Shown: positions 32,461 to 44,379 of the stretch, in pieces | Layout: the number at the start of each line of letters is the position of its first letter | How positions within the stretch are numbered: the stretch's first letter is position 1 | Assembly: GCF_023500045.1 (NCBI RefSeq) | Contig: NZ_JAMCOF010000004.1 | Coordinates: 82,361-146,360 of the forward strand | Reading direction: 5' to 3' | Source: Bartonella bilalgolemi | GTDB lineage: Bacteria > Pseudomonadota > Alphaproteobacteria > Rhizobiales > Rhizobiaceae | Length of the DNA stretch: 64,000 nucleotides | Notes under the pieces: model-generated | Database searches by the model: none | What the model saw: the letters and a program-made list of their open reading frames with translations, nothing else | Told to the model about the DNA's origin: nothing | Made by a program: the position numbers and the translations under genes

Positions 32461-32829
32461 TTACTTCTTCTTACCAGCAATTGCTTTAGCAGGACCTTTA
32501 CGTGTGCGTGCATTTGTATGCGTACGTTGCCCACGAACAGGTAAAGAGCGACGATGACGTAAACCACGATAACAGCCAAGATCCATCAAACGCTTCACAC
32601 TCATCGCAACTTCGCGACGAAGATCTCCTTCAACTTGATAACTTTGGTCTATTGTCTCACGAATCTGTAAAACCTCCGCATCCGAAAGCTCATGTACACG
32701 ACGCTCTAGAGGAATACCAACTCTCTCGATAATTTCTTGAGCAAATTTTTGTCCAATCCCATAGATATATTGAAGCGCAATAACTACACGCTTATTTGTC
32801 GGGATATTGACGCCAGCAATACGGGCCAC
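32461..32829 (-). CDS. rpsM: 30S ribosomal protein S13
   Basis: S13 (122 residues) sits in the 30S head and bridges to the 50S subunit. GTG at 32829 is chosen because AAGGAGAG lies 5 bases upstream and the family begins [18 protein letters not shown]; a 17-codon extension starting ATG has no such support. [10 protein letters not shown] and the basic [26 protein letters not shown] tail are typical. It follows adk with 183 bases between. Confidence 0.97.
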   Translation of the reverse strand: MARIAGVNIPTNKRVVIALQYIYGIGQKFAQEIIERVGIPLERRVHELSDAEVLQIRETIDQSYQVEGDLRREVAMSVKRLMDLGCYRGLRHRRSLPVRGQRTHTNARTRKGPAKAIAGKKK

Positions 32830-33012
32830 GCCTACTCTCCTTGAATATGTTAACAGTTTACCATAAAATACCTGAAGCATTTTATAGAAAAAAATGGCTT
32901 CGGTTCAAACATGTTCCGAATCCCGTTATTCCTACCGAAATGAATCAAAGCAATTTCTGATAGATTTCATTATAAAAGTCAACTCTTTTCAATTTATTTT
33001 TGATAGAGTCCT

Positions 33013-33591
33013 TCATTTAAAAAGCTCTTTAATTGCGCGCGATACATCAGAAACATCAGCCATTCCATCAACTGTTTTTAGCAATCCAATATCCGAATAG
33101 AACTTTGATACAGGAGCTGTTTTTTCGCGATATTCCACTAATCGTTTCGCAAAAGCACCAGGATTATCATCTGAACGAACCTGCTCACCAGAAACAACTG
33201 TTTCCTGTACACGCTTTTCTATACGCTCAATCAACGCATCTTCATCAACAATAAGCTCAATAACCGCATCAAGTTGTTCATTCTTTGATTTTAAAATTTG
33301 CTGCAATGCCTCTGCTTGTGCCACGGTCCGCGGATATCCATCCAATATAAAACCATCTGCGCAATCACTTTCACTAATACGCTCTGATACAATTCGATTA
33401 ACAATATTATCAGACACCAAAGAACCAGATTCCATTATCGCTTTAGCTATTTTACCAACTTCTGTTTCTTTCATAATAACCGCACGCAGCATATCACCCG
33501 TAGACAACTGAGGAATATTATATTCATCTGTAAGTATTTTAGCTTGCGTACCTTTGCCAGCTCCAGGAGGACCTAAAAGAATCACTCTCAT
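33013..33591 (-). CDS. adk: adenylate kinase
   Basis: Converts ATP and AMP to two ADP in the cytoplasm. The product is 192 residues, the short form lacking the large LID insertion and with no zinc cysteines. The P-loop [11 protein letters not shown] is at residues 7-17, the AMP-binding LSTGDMLR at 29-36, and [13 protein letters not shown] follows at about 84-96. The start overlaps the secY stop by 4 bases (ATGA), indicating translational coupling. Confidence 0.98.
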   Translation of the reverse strand: MRVILLGPPGAGKGTQAKILTDEYNIPQLSTGDMLRAVIMKETEVGKIAKAIMESGSLVSDNIVNRIVSERISESDCADGFILDGYPRTVAQAEALQQILKSKNEQLDAVIELIVDEDALIERIEKRVQETVVSGEQVRSDDNPGAFAKRLVEYREKTAPVSKFYSDIGLLKTVDGMADVSDVSRAIKELFK

Positions 33592-34934
33592 CGTTTTCTT
33601 CTACCTCCACGAAGTTTTGATTTTTTAATCAATCCTTTATATTGGTGTGCAATAAGACTCCCCTGAATTTGAGCAACTGTATCAAGTGTAACAGTAACAA
33701 CAATGAGTAAAGACGTACCACCAAGATAAAAAGGAACATGCAATGTTGATATAATAAACTCAGGAAGTAAACAAATCAGAATAATATAAACGGCTCCAAC
33801 AACAGTAATACGCGTTAAAACATAATCAATATACTCAGCTGTACGCTCACCAGGGCGAATCCCTGGAATAAAACCAGAATGCCTTTTTAATTGTTCTGCT
33901 GTATCACTCGAACTAAATACAATAGCTGTATAGAAAAAGCAAAAAAATGCCATCAAAGCAGCGTAAACAATCATATAAAGTGGTTGTCCATGACCAAGAA
34001 AAAAAGAAATAGTTTGGACCCATTGTGGCATTTTATCAGAAAAATTATTAATGGTTGCAGGTAACAATAATAAAGATGAAGCAAAAATTGGAGGAATAAC
34101 GCCAGCAGTATTTAACTTCAAAGGAAAATGAGACATATCACCTTGAAACATCTGGTTTCCAACTTGACGCTTGGGATACTGAATAATAATCCTCCTTTGT
34201 GCACGCTCTACAAAAACAATAACTCCAATAATAAAAACAGCAATAACAACAATTCCGATTAATAAAAAAGTTGATAAATCAGCCTGACTATGAGCAGTTA
34301 AAAGTTGAGCAAAAGTAGAAGGGAAATTTGCTACAATACCTGTAAAAATAATTAGGGAAACTCCATTACCAATGCCACGTGACGTAATCTGTTCACCAAG
34401 CCACATTAAGAATATTGTTCCACCAACTAATGAAATAACCGCCGAAATACGAAATATTATACCTGGTTCTATAACTATTTGAAGACCCGTTCCTATACCA
34501 GTTTCAAGCGCAACTGCAATACCAAAAGCTTGTAAAATTGCCAATATAACTGTCATATAACGAGTATATTGATTGATAATCTTACGGCCTAATTCCCCCT
34601 CTTTTTTGAGCGCTTCTAATGAAGGAACAATCGATGTTAACAACTGTACAATAATTGATGCTGATATATAAGGCATTATACCTAACGCAAAAATTGCCAT
34701 ACGTCCAACAGCACCCCCAGCAAACATATTAAACAGTCCTAATACACCAGATGCATGATGTTCAAATGTTTGTCGTAAAACATCGATATTAATGCCAGGT
34801 AAAGAAATATAAGTACCAAAACGATATACAAGAAGCGCAGCCAAAGTAAACCAAATACGTTTTTTTAATTCAGTTGCACGCGAAAAAGCGCCAAAATTCA
34901 TATTGGAAACAAATTGCTCTGCAGCCGATGCCAT
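33588..34934 (-). CDS. secY: protein translocase subunit SecY
   Basis: The 448-residue channel subunit of SecYEG, with ten predicted membrane helices. Conserved segments include [34 protein letters not shown] and the periplasmic plug region near the N-terminus. The cytoplasmic loop [11 protein letters not shown] precedes helix 7 and the C-terminal loop [18 protein letters not shown] is present. It lies between rplO and adk as in other alphaproteobacteria; the gap to rplO is 128 bases. Confidence 0.98.
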   Translation of the reverse strand: MASAAEQFVSNMNFGAFSRATELKKRIWFTLAALLVYRFGTYISLPGINIDVLRQTFEHHASGVLGLFNMFAGGAVGRMAIFALGIMPYISASIIVQLLTSIVPSLEALKKEGELGRKIINQYTRYMTVILAILQAFGIAVALETGIGTGLQIVIEPGIIFRISAVISLVGGTIFLMWLGEQITSRGIGNGVSLIIFTGIVANFPSTFAQLLTAHSQADLSTFLLIGIVVIAVFIIGVIVFVERAQRRIIIQYPKRQVGNQMFQGDMSHFPLKLNTAGVIPPIFASSLLLLPATINNFSDKMPQWVQTISFFLGHGQPLYMIVYAALMAFFCFFYTAIVFSSSDTAEQLKRHSGFIPGIRPGERTAEYIDYVLTRITVVGAVYIILICLLPEFIISTLHVPFYLGGTSLLIVVTVTLDTVAQIQGSLIAHQYKGLIKKSKLRGGRRKR

Positions 34935-35062
34935 AAATTTTCTCCAGTTTATAGGGCAAATCTTTAACTTAAATAAGCATATTTTTTAAGACTCAATATT
35001 CTTTAATGAATAATCAATAAAAGAGAGGTGCACACTCCCCAGGATTATTTATGCCATAATAA

Positions 35063-35530
35063 TCACTGGGTAGCTTTGCACAAATTAACCTGACCACCAA
35101 CCTTTTCAATCTTTTTACGAGCCATTGCAGAAGCACCAGAAACGTTAAATGTAATCTTAGCTTTAAACTCTCCATCGGAAAGAAGACGCACGCCATCTTT
35201 TACCCGACGAATGATACCAGCCTCTTTTAATGTAACAACATCAACTGACTTCTTAATATCCAATTTACCTACATCAACTGCTAACTGAATACGACCTAAT
35301 GAAACCTCATTGTAAGCCTTAGAAAAAAAATTCTTAAATCCACGCTTCGGTAAACGGCGATAGATAGGCATTTGCCCTCCTTCAAAACCATTAAGAGACA
35401 CACCAGAACGTGACTTCTGACCTTTAACACCACAACCACCAGTTTTACCAGTACCCGAACCAATACCACGCCCAATACGTTTACGGCTCTTTGTTGCGCC
35501 TCCACGATCACGTAATTCATTGAGCTTCAT
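35063..35530 (-). CDS. rplO: 50S ribosomal protein L15
   Basis: L15 (155 residues) is a late-assembling 50S protein. The N-terminal glycine/arginine-rich extension [21 protein letters not shown] is the family signature, and [17 protein letters not shown] follows. The globular C-terminal part ends with [19 protein letters not shown]. The start is 20 bases after rpmD. Confidence 0.98.
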   Translation of the reverse strand: MKLNELRDRGGATKSRKRIGRGIGSGTGKTGGCGVKGQKSRSGVSLNGFEGGQMPIYRRLPKRGFKNFFSKAYNEVSLGRIQLAVDVGKLDIKKSVDVVTLKEAGIIRRVKDGVRLLSDGEFKAKITFNVSGASAMARKKIEKVGGQVNLCKATQ

Positions 35531-35550
35531 TTTATATACTCCTGCAACTT

Positions 35551-35757
35551 TTAATTTTCATCTATAACTCGAACAAGATGCTGAATTTTAGTAATCATAC
35601 CCCGCACACAAGGGGTATCTTCTAAAATACGGCGGCGATGCATTTTATTTAATCCAAGCCCTTTTAAAGTTGCACATTGCACCTGCGGCTTCCGAATCGG
35701 ACTTCTAATTTGCTCTATTGTTATAGTCTTGCTAATCTGAGTTTTTTTTTGCATCAT
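35551..35757 (-). CDS. rpmD: 50S ribosomal protein L30
   Basis: A small 68-residue 50S protein. [29 protein letters not shown] and the C-terminal [12 protein letters not shown] are family features. The ATG at 35757 is chosen because GGGA lies about 8 bases upstream; a start seven codons earlier is in frame but unsupported. Flanked by rpsE and rplO. Confidence 0.95.
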   Translation of the reverse strand: MMQKKTQISKTITIEQIRSPIRKPQVQCATLKGLGLNKMHRRRILEDTPCVRGMITKIQHLVRVIDEN

Positions 35758-35787
35758 TTTTAATTCCCTTTTCAACAAGCCTAAATA

Positions 35788-36336
35788 CTATTCTTCCAAA
35801 CCAATCAAATTTTGACGGCGAGCCTGCAACACTGAATACTTAATGCCTCGCTGTGCCGCAATATTTTTAGGATGTACCTGGTGCTTTAATGCATCAAAAG
35901 TCGCACGCACCATATTATAGGGATTTGACGAACCTAATGATTTTGCAACAATATCTTGCATACCAAGTGTCTCAAAAATGGCACGCATTGGCCCACCAGC
36001 AATAATACCAGTACCAGCAGAAGCCGCACGCAACAAAACATAACCCGCACCATGACGACCTTCAATATCATGATGCAATGTACGTCCAGATCGAAGCGGT
36101 ACGTAAATCATTTCACGTTTTGCAGACTCTGTAGCCTTACGGACCGCCTCAGGCACTTCACGCGCTTTACCATGACCAAAACCAACACGCCCCTTTTGAT
36201 CTCCAACAACAACAAGAGCAGCAAAACCAAAACGCCGACCACCCTTCACAACTTTAGAAACACGATTAATATGAACAAGTCTATCAATAAACTCACTATT
36301 ACGCTCATCCCGATCATTACGCTCTTTTTGTGCCAT
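35788..36336 (-). CDS. rpsE: 30S ribosomal protein S5
   Basis: S5 (182 residues) helps set decoding accuracy in the 30S subunit. The N-terminal double-stranded RNA-binding fold has [26 protein letters not shown], and [12 protein letters not shown] follows. The C-terminal domain carries [15 protein letters not shown]. It follows rplR with a 115-base spacer, longer than most in this cluster. Confidence 0.98.
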   Translation of the reverse strand: MAQKERNDRDERNSEFIDRLVHINRVSKVVKGGRRFGFAALVVVGDQKGRVGFGHGKAREVPEAVRKATESAKREMIYVPLRSGRTLHHDIEGRHGAGYVLLRAASAGTGIIAGGPMRAIFETLGMQDIVAKSLGSSNPYNMVRATFDALKHQVHPKNIAAQRGIKYSVLQARRQNLIGLEE

Positions 36337-36451
36337 TCCTCATTCCTTTTTCTTTTCCGGAAGCACGCTAACAAAGTATTAGCAGGAAATCAAAGGAACT
36401 CACACGAAATATCCTAAAGATCTCCTTACTAAACTTTCTAAGCAATATACT

Positions 36452-36814
36452 TTAAAAGTTTAAACCACCCTCACGAGCAGCTTCAGCCAAAGCCTTTATT
36501 CTACCATGATAAACATATGGCCCACGATCAAAAACAACCTCATTAACACCAACTTTTTTCGCACGCTCAGCAATTAACTTACCAACGACAAAAGCAGCTT
36601 CTTTATCAGCACCACTTTTTAAGGAGCTTTTCAAATTCTTTTCAAGAGTACATGCAGAAACAAGAGTATGTCCACTTTTATCATCAATAATTTGAGCATA
36701 AATATTCTGATTTGAGCGATAAACACTAAGCCGCAGACGACCATTAGGAACCGATTTAATTTGACGACGAACACGTTGGGCTCTACGCTGGACAATTCCC
36801 TTAGAAGAAACCAT
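36452..36814 (-). CDS. rplR: 50S ribosomal protein L18
   Basis: L18 (120 residues) binds 5S r[13 protein letters not shown] near the start, [21 protein letters not shown] and the end [14 protein letters not shown] are typical. Length matches the bacterial form. It starts 12 bases after rplF. Confidence 0.98.
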   Translation of the reverse strand: MVSSKGIVQRRAQRVRRQIKSVPNGRLRLSVYRSNQNIYAQIIDDKSGHTLVSACTLEKNLKSSLKSGADKEAAFVVGKLIAERAKKVGVNEVVFDRGPYVYHGRIKALAEAAREGGLNF

Positions 36815-36826
36815 GTCATGAAATCC

Positions 36827-37360
36827 TTATTTCTTTTTACCTTCTTTACGAACAATATGCTCATCTGCATACTTAACACCTTTACCCTTATAAGGCTCAG
36901 GCGTACGATATTCGCGAATTTCTGCCGCTACTTGTCCAACTTTCTGTTTATCAATTCCGAAAACAATAATTTCTGTTGGCTTAGGAACTGTTATGGTAAC
37001 ATCAGATGGTACTTTATAAATAACATCATGAGAAAAGCCTAATGATAACTGAATATCTTTACCCTGCAAAGCAGCACGATAACCAACACCATTAATTTCA
37101 AGTTTTTTTTCAAAACCATCTTTTACACCACAAAAAATATTCTCAATCATCGAACGCGACATACCCCATTTAGAGCGAGCACCCTTTGATTGATCACGCG
37201 GTTCTACTAATACAACATTCCCCTCAAGCTTAACTAAAACTTCATCATTAACGACATAACTCAGCTCACCTTTCGGACCTTTCGCCTTAACCAACTGACC
37301 ATCAACGATAGCGGTAATTCCAGAAGGAACCGGAATGGGTTTTTTTCCAATACGAGACAT
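36827..37360 (-). CDS. rplF: 50S ribosomal protein L6
   Basis: L6 (177 residues) lies near the factor-binding site of the 50S subunit. [15 protein letters not shown] at the start and the C-terminal RNA-binding motif [18 protein letters not shown] are diagnostic of the two-repeat L6 fold. It starts 38 bases after rpsH. Confidence 0.98.
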   Translation of the reverse strand: MSRIGKKPIPVPSGITAIVDGQLVKAKGPKGELSYVVNDEVLVKLEGNVVLVEPRDQSKGARSKWGMSRSMIENIFCGVKDGFEKKLEINGVGYRAALQGKDIQLSLGFSHDVIYKVPSDVTITVPKPTEIIVFGIDKQKVGQVAAEIREYRTPEPYKGKGVKYADEHIVRKEGKKK

Positions 37361-37398
37361 TGTTCTAACCTGTTTTTCTTCTATTTTCTTAAAATTAA

Positions 37399-37797
37399 TT
37401 AGAAAACACGACAGAGAAGTTCTCCACCAACATTTTGTTTACGTGCCTCATGATCGGCCATCACACCATTAGGAGTTGATAAAATTGAAATACCAAGACC
37501 ATTCGCCACTGGAGGAATAGCTTTAGCAGAAACATAAACACGACGACCTGGCTTTGAAACACGCGAAATTTCACGAATAACAGTTGAGCCTTCAAAATAT
37601 TTTAGCTCAATTTCAATTGAAGATTTTCCGTTACCGGAAACAACCTGATTATACCCGCGAATATAACCTTCTAATTTTAGAACATCGAGAACCCCTGCAC
37701 GAAGTTTAGACGCAGGAGTGATGACCTTTCCCTTTTTACGACCAAGTGCATTCCGGATACGAGTCAACATATCACCAAGAGGATCTGACATAGACAT
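37399..37797 (-). CDS. rpsH: 30S ribosomal protein S8
   Basis: S8 (132 residues) binds the central domain of 16S rRNA; in E. coli it is also the spc operon repressor. [18 protein letters not shown] and the C-terminal RNA-binding block [32 protein letters not shown] are clear. AGAGGAG precedes the ATG by about 8 bases. It follows rpsN by 14 bases. Confidence 0.98.
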   Translation of the reverse strand: MSMSDPLGDMLTRIRNALGRKKGKVITPASKLRAGVLDVLKLEGYIRGYNQVVSGNGKSSIEIELKYFEGSTVIREISRVSKPGRRVYVSAKAIPPVANGLGISILSTPNGVMADHEARKQNVGGELLCRVF

Positions 37798-37811
37798 TTA
37801 ATAAACTCCTC

Positions 37812-38117
37812 TTACCAGCTAGACTTAACAAGTCCGGGAATATATCCCAAAGATCCAAGATTACGTAATGCAATCCGTGACATCTTCAATTTACGATAAT
37901 AAGCACGCGGACGACCCGAAACTTCACAACGGTTACGAATACGAACTTTCGCAGAATTACGAGGCAACCCCGCCAACTGAATAGAAGCTTTAAAGCGCTC
38001 TTCAAGCAAAATTTCCTGATTCATCACGATTGCTTTTAAACGCGCACGACGTGCAGCATAACGCTTGACCATCCTTTCACGACGTCTATTTTTTTCAACG
38101 GCACTCACTTTGGCCAT
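37812..38117 (-). CDS. rpsN: 30S ribosomal protein S14 (zinc-independent form)
   Basis: S14 (101 residues) is a 30S head protein. This is the long form without the CXXC zinc motifs: it has only one Cys, in [16 protein letters not shown]. The basic N-terminus ([15 protein letters not shown]) and the end [15 protein letters not shown] are typical. It lies between rplE and rpsH. Confidence 0.98.
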   Translation of the reverse strand: MAKVSAVEKNRRRERMVKRYAARRARLKAIVMNQEILLEERFKASIQLAGLPRNSAKVRIRNRCEVSGRPRAYYRKLKMSRIALRNLGSLGYIPGLVKSSW

Positions 38118-38141
38118 AATTTCACCTCACTATATTTGCCG

Positions 38142-38699
38142 TTACGAACGAAACGGAAAATTAAAAGCACGCAACAACTCACGCGCTTCATCATCTGTTT
38201 TTGCTGTCGTACAAACAATAATATCCATACCCCAAATCTGATCAACTTTATCATAGTTAATTTCTGGAAATACAATATGCTCTTTAATACCCATAGCAAA
38301 ATTACCACGACTGTCAAAACTCTTTGGATTCAAACCACGAAAATCACGAATCCGTGGAAGCGCAATTGTAACAAGACGATCCAAAAACTCAAACATACGA
38401 TCTTTACGTAGTGTTACTTTAGCGCCAAGCGGCATTCCTTCACGCACTTTAAAGGTTGCAATAGAATTGCGTGCATAGGTAACAACAGCTTTTTGACCTG
38501 CTATCAATGCCAAATCTCCAGCTGCAATAGATGGTTTTTTTGAATCAGCTGTTGCCTCACCAATCCCCATATTAATCACAATCTTATCAACACGGGGAAT
38601 TTGCATTTCATTTTTATAATTAAACTTCTCTTGAAGTATTTTACGAACCACTTCAAAATAATGCGTCTTCATACGCGGCTTTTGTTTTTTCTCAGCCAT
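38142..38699 (-). CDS. rplE: 50S ribosomal protein L5
   Basis: L5 (185 residues) binds 5S rRNA and contacts the P-site tRNA. Core motifs are [43 protein letters not shown] and [24 protein letters not shown]. The ATG at 38699 is chosen because GGGAGA lies upstream and the family opening [11 protein letters not shown] begins here; a 17-codon extension would run through rplX. The start overlaps the end of rplX by 8 bases, so translation is coupled. Confidence 0.97.
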   Translation of the reverse strand: MAEKKQKPRMKTHYFEVVRKILQEKFNYKNEMQIPRVDKIVINMGIGEATADSKKPSIAAGDLALIAGQKAVVTYARNSIATFKVREGMPLGAKVTLRKDRMFEFLDRLVTIALPRIRDFRGLNPKSFDSRGNFAMGIKEHIVFPEINYDKVDQIWGMDIIVCTTAKTDDEARELLRAFNFPFRS

Positions 38700-39006
38700 T
38701 AATTGATTCTCCCGAACGCTTGGCAAAACGAACCTTATCACCATTAGCATTCAAACGGAAACCTACACGAGTAGGCTTACCATCTCTAGGATCAGAAAGC
38801 GCCAAATTAGATAAATGAATAGGAGCTTCCTTAGAAATAATCCCAGCTTCTTGTTTCTGTGTTTGACGTTGATGACGTTTAACGAGATTAAGCCCAAAAA
38901 CAAGAGCATTATTTTCCTTCGGATTCACCTTGATGACCTCACCTTTGCAACCTTTATCCTTACCGGACAAGACAATCACTTTATCACCTTTTCGAATCTT
39001 TTGCAT
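38692..39006 (-). CDS. rplX: 50S ribosomal protein L24
   Basis: L24 (104 residues) starts 50S assembly and has a KOW motif: [25 protein letters not shown] at residues about 3-27. The start at ATG 39006 has AAGGGG 8 bases upstream; an ATG three codons earlier is too close to that sequence. It ends inside the start of rplE. Confidence 0.97.
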   Translation of the reverse strand: MQKIRKGDKVIVLSGKDKGCKGEVIKVNPKENNALVFGLNLVKRHQRQTQKQEAGIISKEAPIHLSNLALSDPRDGKPTRVGFRLNANGDKVRFAKRSGESING

Positions 39007-39018
39007 AACATTCACCCC

Positions 39019-39387
39019 TTACAACACTTCAGGAGCAAGAGAAATGATCTTCATATGGTTTTTACCACGAAGTTCTCGGGGAACTGGTCCAAAAATACGC
39101 GTACCAATCGGCTCTTTCTTATTATCAACTAAAACAGCAGCATTTCTATCAAAACGAATTACGCTACCATCTACGCGACGAATATCTTTGGCAGTACGAA
39201 CTACTACAGCTTTTATCACGTCTCCTTTTTTTACACGTCCACGAGGAATAGCATCCTTAACCGAAACAACAATGATGTCGCCAACCAAAGCATACTTCCG
39301 CTTTGAACCGCCTAACACTTTGATGCACATGACACGACGTGCACCAGAATTATCTGCAACATCGAGATTTGTTTGCATCTGAATCAT
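39019..39387 (-). CDS. rplN: 50S ribosomal protein L14
   Basis: L14 (122 residues) lies at a subunit bridge. [28 protein letters not shown] is diagnostic, and [16 protein letters not shown] and the C-terminal EVL end are as expected. Separated from rpsQ by a 147-base spacer that holds a 14-base palindrome. Confidence 0.98.
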   Translation of the reverse strand: MIQMQTNLDVADNSGARRVMCIKVLGGSKRKYALVGDIIVVSVKDAIPRGRVKKGDVIKAVVVRTAKDIRRVDGSVIRFDRNAAVLVDNKKEPIGTRIFGPVPRELRGKNHMKIISLAPEVL

Positions 39388-39412
39388 GAATGGTCACCTT
39401 TTCTTAAACATC

Positions 39413-39426
39413 CACATCCGGATGTG
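39413..39426. repeat. 14-base palindrome in the rplN-rpsQ spacer
   Basis: CACATCCGGATGTG is a perfect palindrome in the 147-base gap between rpsQ and rplN, 26 bases upstream of the rplN start. Most other gaps around it are 12-40 bases. It could be an operator or an RNA hairpin; neither is established. Confidence 0.5.
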
Positions 39427-39534
39427 TCTTTGATACACCCGAACTCGCCCGCTAAATAATGATAAAGCTTTTGTTTCAAAATCCACCTACGGATATAAAC
39501 CAAGATTAAATTTAAAAACAACTCACCTAACTAA

Positions 39535-39774
39535 CTACGCTACACTATCTTTAACAACAATCCAACGCTTATCTTTCGAGATTGGTTTAGATTCCTGAAT
39601 AAAAATCCGATCTCCAATTTTGAACTGATTATTTTCATCATGCGCTTTATACTTTTTAGATTGCCGAACCGTCTTTTGGAGCAACGGATGAGAATAACGA
39701 CGCTCCACCTTGACAATAACAGTTTTATCACTCTTATCACTAACGACAACACCTTGCAGAATGCGTTTAGGCAT
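39535..39774 (-). CDS. rpsQ: 30S ribosomal protein S17
   Basis: S17 (79 residues) is an OB-fold protein that binds 16S rRNA early in assembly. [31 protein letters not shown] and [32 protein letters not shown] are the family core. It lies between rpmC and rplN. Confidence 0.98.
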   Translation of the reverse strand: MPKRILQGVVVSDKSDKTVIVKVERRYSHPLLQKTVRQSKKYKAHDENNQFKIGDRIFIQESKPISKDKRWIVVKDSVA

Positions 39775-39786
39775 CTTCTAACTTCC

Positions 39787-39987
39787 TTAATCTTTATTTT
39801 CGTTCATTTTCTGACGAAGAAATGTTTTAATACGTGCAATGTTGCGACGAACTTGTTTAACACGTGCAGTCTTCTCTAACTGACCTGTTGCTTTCTGAAA
39901 ACGCAGATTAAACTGCTCTTTTTTTAAGTTAGCCAATTCATTTTTCATTTGATTGAGCGTTTGCGCTCGTAATTCTGCAGCTTTCAT
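39787..39987 (-). CDS. rpmC: 50S ribosomal protein L29
   Basis: L29 (66 residues) is a helical protein at the tunnel exit where SRP and trigger factor dock. [14 protein letters not shown] and [28 protein letters not shown] are typical. It is 12 bases after rplP and 12 bases before rpsQ. Confidence 0.98.
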   Translation of the reverse strand: MKAAELRAQTLNQMKNELANLKKEQFNLRFQKATGQLEKTARVKQVRRNIARIKTFLRQKMNENKD

Positions 39988-39999
39988 CGCTTAACCTCT

Positions 40000-40413
40000 T
40001 TATTCAGCAATACGCTGTACGAAACGAGTTTTAACAGGAAGTTTTGCTGCACCTAACCTAAGTGCTTCACGTGCCACATCCTCAGAAACCCCATCAAGTT
40101 CAAACATAACACGTCCAGGCGCAACGCGTGCTGCCCAATAATCAACACTTCCCTTACCTTTACCCATACGAACCTCCGTTGGCTTAGATGTAACAGGAAC
40201 ATCCGGAAAAATACGAATCCATACACGACCAGAACGCTTCATATAACGTGTAATTGCACGACGCGCCGCCTCAATTTGACGAGCAGTAATACGCTCTGGC
40301 TCAATAGCTTTCAAACCGTAAGCACCAAAATTCAAGTCTGTTCCACCTTTCGAAGAACCATGAATACGACCCTTAAATTGTTTACGGAACTTTGTGCGCT
40401 TTGGCTGCAACAT
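40000..40413 (-). CDS. rplP: 50S ribosomal protein L16
   Basis: L16 (137 residues) sits near the A site and 5S r[27 protein letters not shown] and the [45 protein letters not shown] block match the family. It begins 38 bases after rpsC. Confidence 0.98.
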   Translation of the reverse strand: MLQPKRTKFRKQFKGRIHGSSKGGTDLNFGAYGLKAIEPERITARQIEAARRAITRYMKRSGRVWIRIFPDVPVTSKPTEVRMGKGKGSVDYWAARVAPGRVMFELDGVSEDVAREALRLGAAKLPVKTRFVQRIAE

Positions 40414-40451
40414 TGCTCTCTACTCCAAAATTTCTAACTCAATCACAAAAA

Positions 40452-41162
40452 TTAAACATTTTCGCGGCGACGATTCAATAAAGAATTCGAATGATCACCC
40501 TCCGTAGCACGACGCTCTGAAGCCATTGGATCATGTTCAAGAATTTCACCCTTAAAAACCCAAACTTTAACACCACAAATACCATAGGCAGTTTTAGCTT
40601 CTGCTGTACCATAATCAACATCAGCCCGCAATGTATGTAGCGGAACACGACCTTCACGATACCATTCCATACGAGCAATTTCAGCCCCCCCAAGACGACC
40701 AGAGCAATTAATACGAATCCCCTCAGCCCCAAGACGCATAGCGGATTGAACGGCACGCTTCATTGCACGCCGAAAAGCAACACGACGCTCAAGCTGCTGA
40801 GCAATGGACTGAGCAATAATTGTAGAATCAATCTCTGGTTTACGAATTTCAACAATATTCAGTGAAGTTTCAGCATCAGTCATCTCTGAAAGTTTGCGAC
40901 GCAGCTTTTCAATATCAGTACCTCTTTTACCAATGATGAGACCAGGACGCGCCGAATGAACAGTTATACGACACTTTTTATGAGGACGCTCAATAACAAC
41001 CTTAGAAACAGCTGCTTGCTTTAATTCTTCGATTATATATAAGCGAATTTTTACATCTTCATGAAGAAGACGCCCATATTCACCACTATCAGCATACCAC
41101 CGTGAATCCCAGGTCCGATTAATTCCAAGACGAAGCCCTATTGGATTGATCTTCTGTCCCAT
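40452..41162 (-). CDS. rpsC: 30S ribosomal protein S3
   Basis: S3 (236 residues) surrounds the mRNA entry tunnel. The KH domain (about 38-107) includes [18 protein letters not shown]. The C-terminal domain carries [12 protein letters not shown] near residue 205. Its start overlaps the rplV stop by 1 base. Confidence 0.98.
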   Translation of the reverse strand: MGQKINPIGLRLGINRTWDSRWYADSGEYGRLLHEDVKIRLYIIEELKQAAVSKVVIERPHKKCRITVHSARPGLIIGKRGTDIEKLRRKLSEMTDAETSLNIVEIRKPEIDSTIIAQSIAQQLERRVAFRRAMKRAVQSAMRLGAEGIRINCSGRLGGAEIARMEWYREGRVPLHTLRADVDYGTAEAKTAYGICGVKVWVFKGEILEHDPMASERRATEGDHSNSLLNRRRENV

Positions 41163-41551
41163 TACACACCCCCCCTTTTTTCTATAACTTCACGCACAAT
41201 AATAGTGAGATGAGAAAATGGGCGCTTTACTCGACTAGCCCGACCACGCCCTCGAACATGAAAACGCTTCATTACAATAGATTTGCCAACATATGCTTCT
41301 GCAACAATCAAGGAATCAATATCAAGATCATGATTATTCTCTGCATTAGCAATCGCTGATTCAAGAGTACCCCTAACAGTACTAGCAATACGCTTACGTG
41401 AAAATGTCAAATCAGCTAATGCCATATCAACTTTTTTGCCACGAATCATTGCAGCAACTAAATTAAGCTTCTGCGGACTAACACGAATTGTTCGGGCGAC
41501 AGCTTTCGCCTCAATATCTTTAAGTTGGCGTGGAGCCTTAGCTTTGCCCAT
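41162..41551 (-). CDS. rplV: 50S ribosomal protein L22
   Basis: L22 (129 residues) has a long loop lining the exit tunnel. [22 protein letters not shown] near the start and [26 protein letters not shown] at the end are family features. It is 2 bases after rpsS. Confidence 0.98.
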   Translation of the reverse strand: MGKAKAPRQLKDIEAKAVARTIRVSPQKLNLVAAMIRGKKVDMALADLTFSRKRIASTVRGTLESAIANAENNHDLDIDSLIVAEAYVGKSIVMKRFHVRGRGRASRVKRPFSHLTIIVREVIEKRGGV

Positions 41552-41553
41552 TC

Positions 41554-41832
41554 CTACTTCCTCTTCGCTTTTTTATCTGCACCATGCCCATAATAGGTTC
41601 GGGTGGGAGCGAATTCACCAAATTTGTGCCCAACCATCTCTTCAGAAACAGAAACAGGGATATGTTTATTGCCGTTGTAAACACCAAAAGTCAAACCAAC
41701 AAATTGTGGCAAAATAGTAGAACGACGACTCCACATTTTAATAACCTCATTACGCCCGCTAGCGCGAACTTTTTCTGCTTTCTTAAGAAGATAGCCGTCA
41801 ACAAACGGACCTTTCCAAACTGAACGAACCAC
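41554..41832 (-). CDS. rpsS: 30S ribosomal protein S19
   Basis: S19 (92 residues) is at the top of the 30S head. [44 protein letters not shown] and [21 protein letters not shown] match the family. It follows rplB by 15 bases. Confidence 0.98.
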   Translation of the reverse strand: MVRSVWKGPFVDGYLLKKAEKVRASGRNEVIKMWSRRSTILPQFVGLTFGVYNGNKHIPVSVSEEMVGHKFGEFAPTRTYYGHGADKKAKRK

Positions 41833-41847
41833 TTTAGACTACCTTTC

Positions 41848-42681
41848 CTATTTCTTACGCTGATGACGCGAACGCATAATAAATTTGTCAGTAGCTCTAT
41901 TGGAACGTGTACGCCTACCTTTCGTAGGTTTCCCCCAAGGAGATACTGGGTGACGACCACCTGATGTACGACCCTCACCACCACCATGCGGGTGGTCAAC
42001 TGGATTCATAGCAACACCACGAACATGCGGACGCTTACCACGCCAACGTGACCGACCAGCTTTACCATCGCTAATATTTCCATGATCAGGATTTGAAACA
42101 GCACCAACCGTTGCAAAACAATTACCTGAAATCAAACGTTGCTCACCAGAATTAAGACGAAGAATAGCCATCCCTTCATCTCTCCCAACCAATTGTACAT
42201 AAGCTCCTGCTGAACGTGCAATTTGACCACCTTTTCCAGGTTTCATTTCAACGTTATGAACAATAGTACCAATAGGCATATTACTAAGAGGCATTGCATT
42301 GCCTAACTTAACATCAACATTTAAACCAGCAATAACAGAATCACCAACATCAAGACGCTGTGGCGCAAGAATATAACTTAATTGCCCATCTTCATAACGA
42401 ATCAACGCTATAAAAGCCGTACGGTTCGGATCGTATTCCAAACGCTCAACTTTTGCAAACATATCACGCTTGATACGCTTAAAATCAACAAGCCTATAAG
42501 TACGCTTATGACCACCACCTTGAAAACGGGCAGTAATTCTACCACGATTATTGCGTCCACCTTTTGACGACAACCCCTCTGTTAGTTTCTTTATGGGTTT
42601 ACCTTTATAAAGATCAGAACGATCTACGATAACAAGCTGACGCTGTCCGGGCGTAGTCGAATTAAAGTGCTTAAGTGCCAT
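41848..42681 (-). CDS. rplB: 50S ribosomal protein L2
   Basis: L2 (277 residues) is required for subunit association and lies near the peptidyl transferase centre. [28 protein letters not shown] and the [28 protein letters not shown] block (the conserved histidine near 230) are present. It follows rplW by 20 bases. Confidence 0.98.
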   Translation of the reverse strand: MALKHFNSTTPGQRQLVIVDRSDLYKGKPIKKLTEGLSSKGGRNNRGRITARFQGGGHKRTYRLVDFKRIKRDMFAKVERLEYDPNRTAFIALIRYEDGQLSYILAPQRLDVGDSVIAGLNVDVKLGNAMPLSNMPIGTIVHNVEMKPGKGGQIARSAGAYVQLVGRDEGMAILRLNSGEQRLISGNCFATVGAVSNPDHGNISDGKAGRSRWRGKRPHVRGVAMNPVDHPHGGGEGRTSGGRHPVSPWGKPTKGRRTRSNRATDKFIMRSRHQRKK

Positions 42682-42701
42682 TATTCTTACCTCCGAACCT
42701 T

Positions 42702-42995
42702 TTATAAACCTGTTGAAAAGTCAATTGATTGATCTTTAACGAGTGTTACAATTGCTTTTTTGATATTACTCTGCCGACCAACAATACCTTTGAAACGCTT
42801 CATTTTACCCTTACGAACCACTGTATTTACTGCCTTAACCTTTACATTAAAAAGTGCTTCAATAGCAGTCTTAATTTCAGGTTTTGTTGCTTTCTGAGCA
42901 ACATTAAAAACAACTTGATTATACTCAGAAAGCATAGTCGACTTCTCAGTAATAACTGGACTTAAAATTATATCATAATGGCGAAGGTTCGTCAT
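42702..42995 (-). CDS. rplW: 50S ribosomal protein L23
   Basis: L23 (97 residues) is at the tunnel exit and is the docking site for trigger factor. [28 protein letters not shown] and [34 protein letters not shown] match the family. Its start overlaps the rplD stop by 4 bases (ATGA). Confidence 0.98.
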   Translation of the reverse strand: MTNLRHYDIILSPVITEKSTMLSEYNQVVFNVAQKATKPEIKTAIEALFNVKVKAVNTVVRKGKMKRFKGIVGRQSNIKKAIVTLVKDQSIDFSTGL

Positions 42996-43612
42996 TTGAA
43001 ACGCTCCTCAAGTGTCTCAACAGCTTCTTTTGACAAAACAAGCTTGCTGCGACGCAAAATATCATAAACATTAATCCCCTGAACTGGTAAAACATCAATA
43101 TTAGGAATATTAGATGCTGCACGAAAAAAATTCATATCAACTTTTTTTCCACCAATTAACAAAGCATTATTGAAACCAAGTTTAGAAAAATTCTCATTCA
43201 GCGCTTTTGTTTTTGCATCTCGAATACTAAGCTTATCAACAATAATCAAACTATCTGTTTTTAATTTGACTGATAAAGCTAAGCGCAATCCAAGAGCACG
43301 AACTTTTTTAGGAAGACTATGCTCATGACTCCGCATCACCGGACCATGTGCTTTACCACCGCCTCGAAATTGTGGCGCCCGAGCAGAAGAATGACGAGCG
43401 CGCCCAGTTCCTTTTTGTTTAAACATTTTCGCTCCTGTTCGTGATACATCAGACCGTCCCTGTGACTGATGTGTCCCTTTTTGACGACGCGCAAGCTGCC
43501 AACGAATAACACGCTGTAAAATATCCTCACGAGGAGTAAGACCAAAAATATTTTCAGAAACTTCCAATTTACCAGCTTCTTTACCATCAAGAGTTTTTAC
43601 CACAAGATCCAT
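42992..43612 (-). CDS. rplD: 50S ribosomal protein L4
   Basis: L4 (206 residues) contacts 23S rRNA and lines the tunnel; in E. coli it also represses the S10 operon. The extended loop [30 protein letters not shown] (about 61-91) is diagnostic. It overlaps rplC by 1 base and rplW by 4, so the three are translationally coupled. Confidence 0.98.
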   Translation of the reverse strand: MDLVVKTLDGKEAGKLEVSENIFGLTPREDILQRVIRWQLARRQKGTHQSQGRSDVSRTGAKMFKQKGTGRARHSSARAPQFRGGGKAHGPVMRSHEHSLPKKVRALGLRLALSVKLKTDSLIIVDKLSIRDAKTKALNENFSKLGFNNALLIGGKKVDMNFFRAASNIPNIDVLPVQGINVYDILRRSKLVLSKEAVETLEERFK

Positions 43613-44352
43613 TATTCAATTCCCTCAGTTTCAGAAACTTCTGCCATTAAGGGAATTACTCCCACTTCTTCTTTAACAAGCTGACGAACACCAGCAGGTT
43701 TTGGTGCATTATCAGGAAGACGCTTCTTTATAGCATCTCGCACTAAAATCCAAGACCCTTTAGAACCAGAAACAGAACCACGCACTAAAATTAAACCACG
43801 ATCAACATCCGTAGAGACAACTTCGATATTTTGAGTTGTTACACGCACTTGCCCCATATGACCAGCCATTTTTTTGCCTTTAAACACTTTTCCAGGATCT
43901 TGACATTGACCTGTTGAGCCATGAGCACGATGTGTAATCGAATTGCCATGTGAAGCACGATGTCCACCAAAATTATGCCGCTTCATAACACCAGCAAACC
44001 CTTTACCAATACTTATACCTGTTACATCAACCCTTTGACCTGGCACAAAATGTTCCACTGTAATTTCAGTACCAACATCAAGTAAATTATCAGGACTAAC
44101 ACGGAATTCTGCTATTTTAGCTTTTGGCTCAACTACAGCTTTAGCAAAATGCCCACGAAGAGCTTGGGACGTATTTTTGATTTTAGCAAGCCCTACACCT
44201 AATTGAACAGCAGTATAACCATTCTTTTCAACTGTACGTTGAGCAACAACTTGACATTTATCTAAACGAAGCACGGTTACTGGAACATGCTCACCAGCAT
44301 CATTATAAATACGGGTCATACCTAACTTCTGTGCTATTACACCTGAACGCAT
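43612..44352 (-). CDS. rplC: 50S ribosomal protein L3
   Basis: L3 (246 residues) starts 50S assembly and has a loop reaching the peptidyl transferase centre. [28 protein letters not shown] and the core [47 protein letters not shown] are diagnostic. The ATG at 44352 is preferred, with AAGGA about 9 bases upstream; a TTG extension of 8 codons has no such support. Confidence 0.97.
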   Translation of the reverse strand: MRSGVIAQKLGMTRIYNDAGEHVPVTVLRLDKCQVVAQRTVEKNGYTAVQLGVGLAKIKNTSQALRGHFAKAVVEPKAKIAEFRVSPDNLLDVGTEITVEHFVPGQRVDVTGISIGKGFAGVMKRHNFGGHRASHGNSITHRAHGSTGQCQDPGKVFKGKKMAGHMGQVRVTTQNIEVVSTDVDRGLILVRGSVSGSKGSWILVRDAIKKRLPDNAPKPAGVRQLVKEEVGVIPLMAEVSETEGIE

Positions 44353-44379
44353 TGGGAATGTTCCTTCTGTCTTCAAACC

